This document shows positions 6,244 through 7,590 of a DNA stretch of 7,590 nt, one piece after another (position 1 is the first letter of the stretch; each line of letters starts with the position of its first letter). Under the pieces are notes generated by a model. That model was not told the origin of the DNA and made no database searches. It saw only the letters and a program-made list of their open reading frames with translations. The stretch is from Alphaproteobacteria bacterium. Lineage in GTDB: Bacteria > Pseudomonadota > Alphaproteobacteria > ATCC43930 > CGMCC-115725. Both the position numbers and the translations under genes were made by a program. The stretch covers positions 1-7,590 of the forward strand of contig JAFAWI010000701.1 of the NCBI GenBank assembly GCA_019241915.1. Reading direction: 5' to 3'.

Positions 6244-6533
6244 TCGCGTCTGTCATGCCCTCTCCCGCTTGCGGGAGAGGGTGGCAGCAACGCGAGCCGG
6301 GTGAGGACCATCCGCCCGCGCAAGATCGCTGCGCCGGGCCGCAGCGAGGAGCGCTGGTGATGATGCCGGCGGACGGCGCCGGTCCGCTGCGCGCCTTCCA
6401 GCTATCCTGGCTGAGAACCGCCGCAGGCCCGCAGGAATGCGGTCTTATGGCGCAGTCTTTCGCGCGGCGCTGTGGCGGGAATAGCGCTGGCTGGCGGCCG
6501 TTAAGGGCATGCCAGGCTGGGAGGGAAATGCAG
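6244..6533. other. Non-coding stretch with a hairpin repeat
   Basis: Of these 290 bases, the first ~65 hold the hairpin element described separately. Beyond that, an open frame runs into the small secreted-protein gene but has no ribosome binding site or recognisable protein pattern before the signal peptide. I see no convincing promoter or RNA gene. Confidence 0.5.
6257..6308. repeat. Hairpin repeat with perfect 11-bp stem (REP-like)
   Basis: CCCTCTCCCGC (6258-6268) pairs perfectly with GCGGGAGAGGG (6271-6281) across only two bases; the four-base loop form is C-TT-G. It is followed by GTGGCAGC...GAGCCGGGTGAGG, the usual tail of a dispersed element common in GC-rich proteobacteria. It begins 14 bases after the VOC stop codon. 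With no T-run after it, it is better called a repeat than an intrinsic terminator, although it could stabilise or end the upstream message. Confidence 0.75.
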
Positions 6534-6782
6534 ATGCGGCGCGGTGGCTTTTGGCTTGCGGCGGGTTTGGCGCTGGTCGGCCTCGGTTCGGTGGCCAGCG
6601 CGCAGGGCTACGGGCCCGGCGGGCCGCCGGACTGGCAGCGCCGCGAACATTGCGAGCGTCTGCGCGAACGGATGCACGAGCTGCGCGACCGCATCCCTTA
6701 CGCGCCGCCCTGGGAGCGCGACCGGATGCAGGGACGGCTTTTTGATTTGCGCGAGCGCCTGCGCGCCGAATGTTGGGGATGA
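6534..6782 (+). CDS. Small predicted secreted protein with two cysteines, function unknown
   Basis: Not recognised as a named family. The 82-residue product has a clear Sec signal peptide: MRRGG, then a hydrophobic core (FWLAAGLALVGLG) and an Ala-Ser-Ala cleavage site after about residue 23. The predicted mature part is only ~59 residues: a Gly/Pro-rich start, then a strongly charged Arg/Glu helical region (36-52), an IPYAPPW turn (54-60) and a second charged helix (61-80). Cys40 and Cys80 lie near the outer ends of the two helices, so a disulfide-closed helical hairpin in the periplasm is plausible. The start at 6534 is preferred because GGGAGG (6519-6524) is nine bases upstream; the in-frame ATG at 6528 (84 residues) is only three bases away and is the alternative. 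The neighbour converges on it 30 bases downstream. Confidence 0.72.
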   Translation: MRRGGFWLAAGLALVGLGSVASAQGYGPGGPPDWQRREHCERLRERMHELRDRIPYAPPWERDRMQGRLFDLRERLRAECWG

Positions 6783-6812
6783 TGTTGCGGCGGAGCCGCC
6801 CCGGCAGCGTGA

Positions 6813-7091
6813 TTAACCGGCGAGCCGGGCCACAGCCGGCTTAACCGCCGGCGCGTCGTCGCTGAGGTGATCCAGCGCTTCGAGAAAGGCAGCGCGCTGG
6901 CCGTGCGGAATGACCTCGACTGCCAAACGCTGCACGCCGCTGGCGTCCTCGCGCTCGGAATGCGCGTCGGCGGGCGCATGCCGGTTGATCAGGATCGAGA
7001 TGCTGCGGCCGCTGACGCCGGCGCGAATCTTGTTCCGGATCGCGGTGCGCAGCGTCGCTGCGGTGATGACGCGCTCCATGATGTCTGGCAC
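6813..7091 (-). CDS. Conserved-looking small protein of unknown function (92 residues)
   Basis: I do not recognise this family. The soluble 92-residue protein has no signal peptide or membrane segment. Its N-terminal half (ERVITAATLRTAIRNKIRAG, about 6-25) looks helical and basic, followed by SISILINRHAP (30-40), an acidic/polar stretch, and RLAVEVIPHGQRAAFLEAL (about 55-73), which looks like a strand and a helix; the last ~15 residues are Ala/Pro/Val-rich. Support for a real gene is the perfect Shine-Dalgarno AAGGAGG (7097-7103 on the minus strand) five bases before the GTG start, plus codon use with G/C-rich third positions. The in-frame ATG at 7079 is 17 bases from that site, so the GTG is preferred. 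It lies between a secreted-protein gene and a cold-shock gene, neither of which suggests its job. Confidence 0.68.
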   Translation of the reverse strand: MPDIMERVITAATLRTAIRNKIRAGVSGRSISILINRHAPADAHSEREDASGVQRLAVEVIPHGQRAAFLEALDHLSDDAPAVKPAVARLAG

Positions 7092-7096
7092 CTGGG

Positions 7097-7103
7097 CCTC
7101 CTT
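7097..7103 (-). promoter_or_regulatory. Perfect Shine-Dalgarno sequence of the 92-residue gene
   Basis: Read on the minus strand it is AAGGAGG, five bases before GTG 7091-7089. It is the main evidence that this small frame is translated and that the GTG is the start. Confidence 0.7.
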
Positions 7104-7319
7104 CGGGACGGCGTACTATTCCTGCCGAGACCTTGCTAAAAAGTAAGCGCCGCCGCAAAAGCTGTCGGACGAGGTGCTCAGACCGGCGACCGACGATGCT
7201 GGCGCCAAGCCAGTGCCGTTCCCATGGGGTCGCGTCACGCCAAACAGAGATAAAGAGGCGGACAGAGGCGCGGACGCCCGGCGCTCGGATAGGGCGGGCC
7301 TGCGCCGGCGATGGGCGGC
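7104..7319. other. Intergenic region between two minus-strand genes
   Basis: This stretch of about 216 bases follows the cold-shock gene stop and precedes the 92-residue gene. It contains a near-palindrome around TGGCGCCA (within 7195-7215). I find no clear promoter, terminator with a T-run, or further gene. Confidence 0.4.
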
Positions 7320-7590
7320 TCAGGCGAGGGCGATGCCGACGGCTTCGGGTCCTTTGCGGCCCTCGGCGATGTCGACGACGACGCGCTGGCCCTCGGCCAG
7401 GTTGCTGAGGCCGGCGCGCTGCAAGGCCGAGGCATGGACGAACACGTCCTTGCCGCCGCCGTCGCGCACGATAAAGCCGAACCCCTTGGTCGCGTTGTAC
7501 CACTTGACCGTGCCCTGCTCCTGCGAGGAGGCGACGAGCGGCGTCTGCTCGTAGCCGCCCGGGCGCGGCCCCGCGCGCGCCGGCCGCGCC
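7320..7590 (-). CDS. Cold-shock-domain protein, C-terminal part (5' end outside window)
   Basis: Cold-shock domains are small OB-folds that bind single-stranded RNA or DNA and often act as RNA chaperones. About 89 C-terminal residues are visible. The domain begins GTVKWYNATKGFGFI, with RNP1 (KGFGFI) followed by RNP2 (DVFVHAS), and ends EGRKGPEAVGIALA. It is preceded by a Gly/Pro/Arg-rich, probably disordered linker (APARAGPRPGGY-like composition) and then EQTPLVASSQEQ. A cold-shock domain at the extreme C-terminus after such a linker fits the two-domain proteins of alphaproteobacteria, where a first domain lies upstream, but that part is not in the window. A single-domain protein with a long basic tail is the alternative. 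Because only the 3' end is present, nothing can be said of its promoter or 5' leader. Confidence 0.9.
   Translation of the reverse strand, partial: ARPARAGPRPGGYEQTPLVASSQEQGTVKWYNATKGFGFIVRDGGGKDVFVHASALQRAGLSNLAEGQRVVVDIAEGRKGPEAVGIALA

Noticed and set aside
6258..6281. Perfect 11-bp hairpin as a rho-independent terminator for the VOC gene
   Set aside because: No T-run follows on the plus strand, and the sequence matches a common dispersed hairpin repeat; a terminator role cannot be excluded but is not supported.
6123..6533. Long N-terminal extension of the small secreted protein
   Set aside because: It would overlap the VOC gene, pass through the hairpin repeat and bury the signal peptide; the GGGAGG site at 6519-6524 supports the short form.
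1..7590. CRISPR array, tRNA, rRNA, transposase or phage genes
   Set aside because: No spaced direct repeats, cloverleaf, rRNA stretches or mobile-element protein motifs were seen on either strand.

Overview
The window is GC-rich and densely coding, with strong G/C preference at third codon positions. Its gene types and repeat styles suggest an alphaproteobacterium of the Rhodospirillales/Rhizobiales kind: a probable two-domain cold-shock protein, a 'GTAGGGTGGGT...' inverted repeat, and a 'CCCTCTCCCGC/GCGGGAGAGGG' hairpin repeat. This placement is inference; there is no rRNA or other marker gene.

Left end (1-2349, + strand): the 3' end of a large type I polyketide synthase, showing a ketoreductase domain and a terminal acyl carrier protein with no thioesterase. 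Two bases after its stop begins a PLP-dependent alpha-oxoamine synthase. The pair looks like the end of a biosynthetic operon in which the synthase releases the ACP-bound chain by decarboxylative condensation with an amino acid, giving an amino-ketone. This is the most interesting part of the window, but the rest of the cluster lies outside it.

Middle (2429-6243): an enoyl-CoA hydratase/isomerase-fold gene on the minus strand (2429-3193), divergent from three plus-strand genes. These encode an isocitrate lyase/PEP mutase-fold enzyme (3268-4095), an HpaB-type FAD monooxygenase (4161-5618) and a single-domain VOC protein with the residue spacing of extradiol dioxygenases (5728-6243). An aromatic hydroxylase next to a ring-cleaving dioxygenase suggests catabolism of a phenolic compound, with the lyase and the crotonase-fold enzyme perhaps acting on downstream fragments. 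Several family catalytic residues are replaced, so the exact reactions are open. The VOC gene is bracketed by two different palindromic repeats.

Right end (6244-7590): a non-coding stretch with a hairpin repeat, a small predicted secreted two-cysteine protein (+), a convergent unknown 92-residue protein (-) with a perfect Shine-Dalgarno sequence, and the 3' part of a cold-shock-domain protein (-) running off the window. No tRNA, rRNA, CRISPR array, transposase or phage gene was seen.
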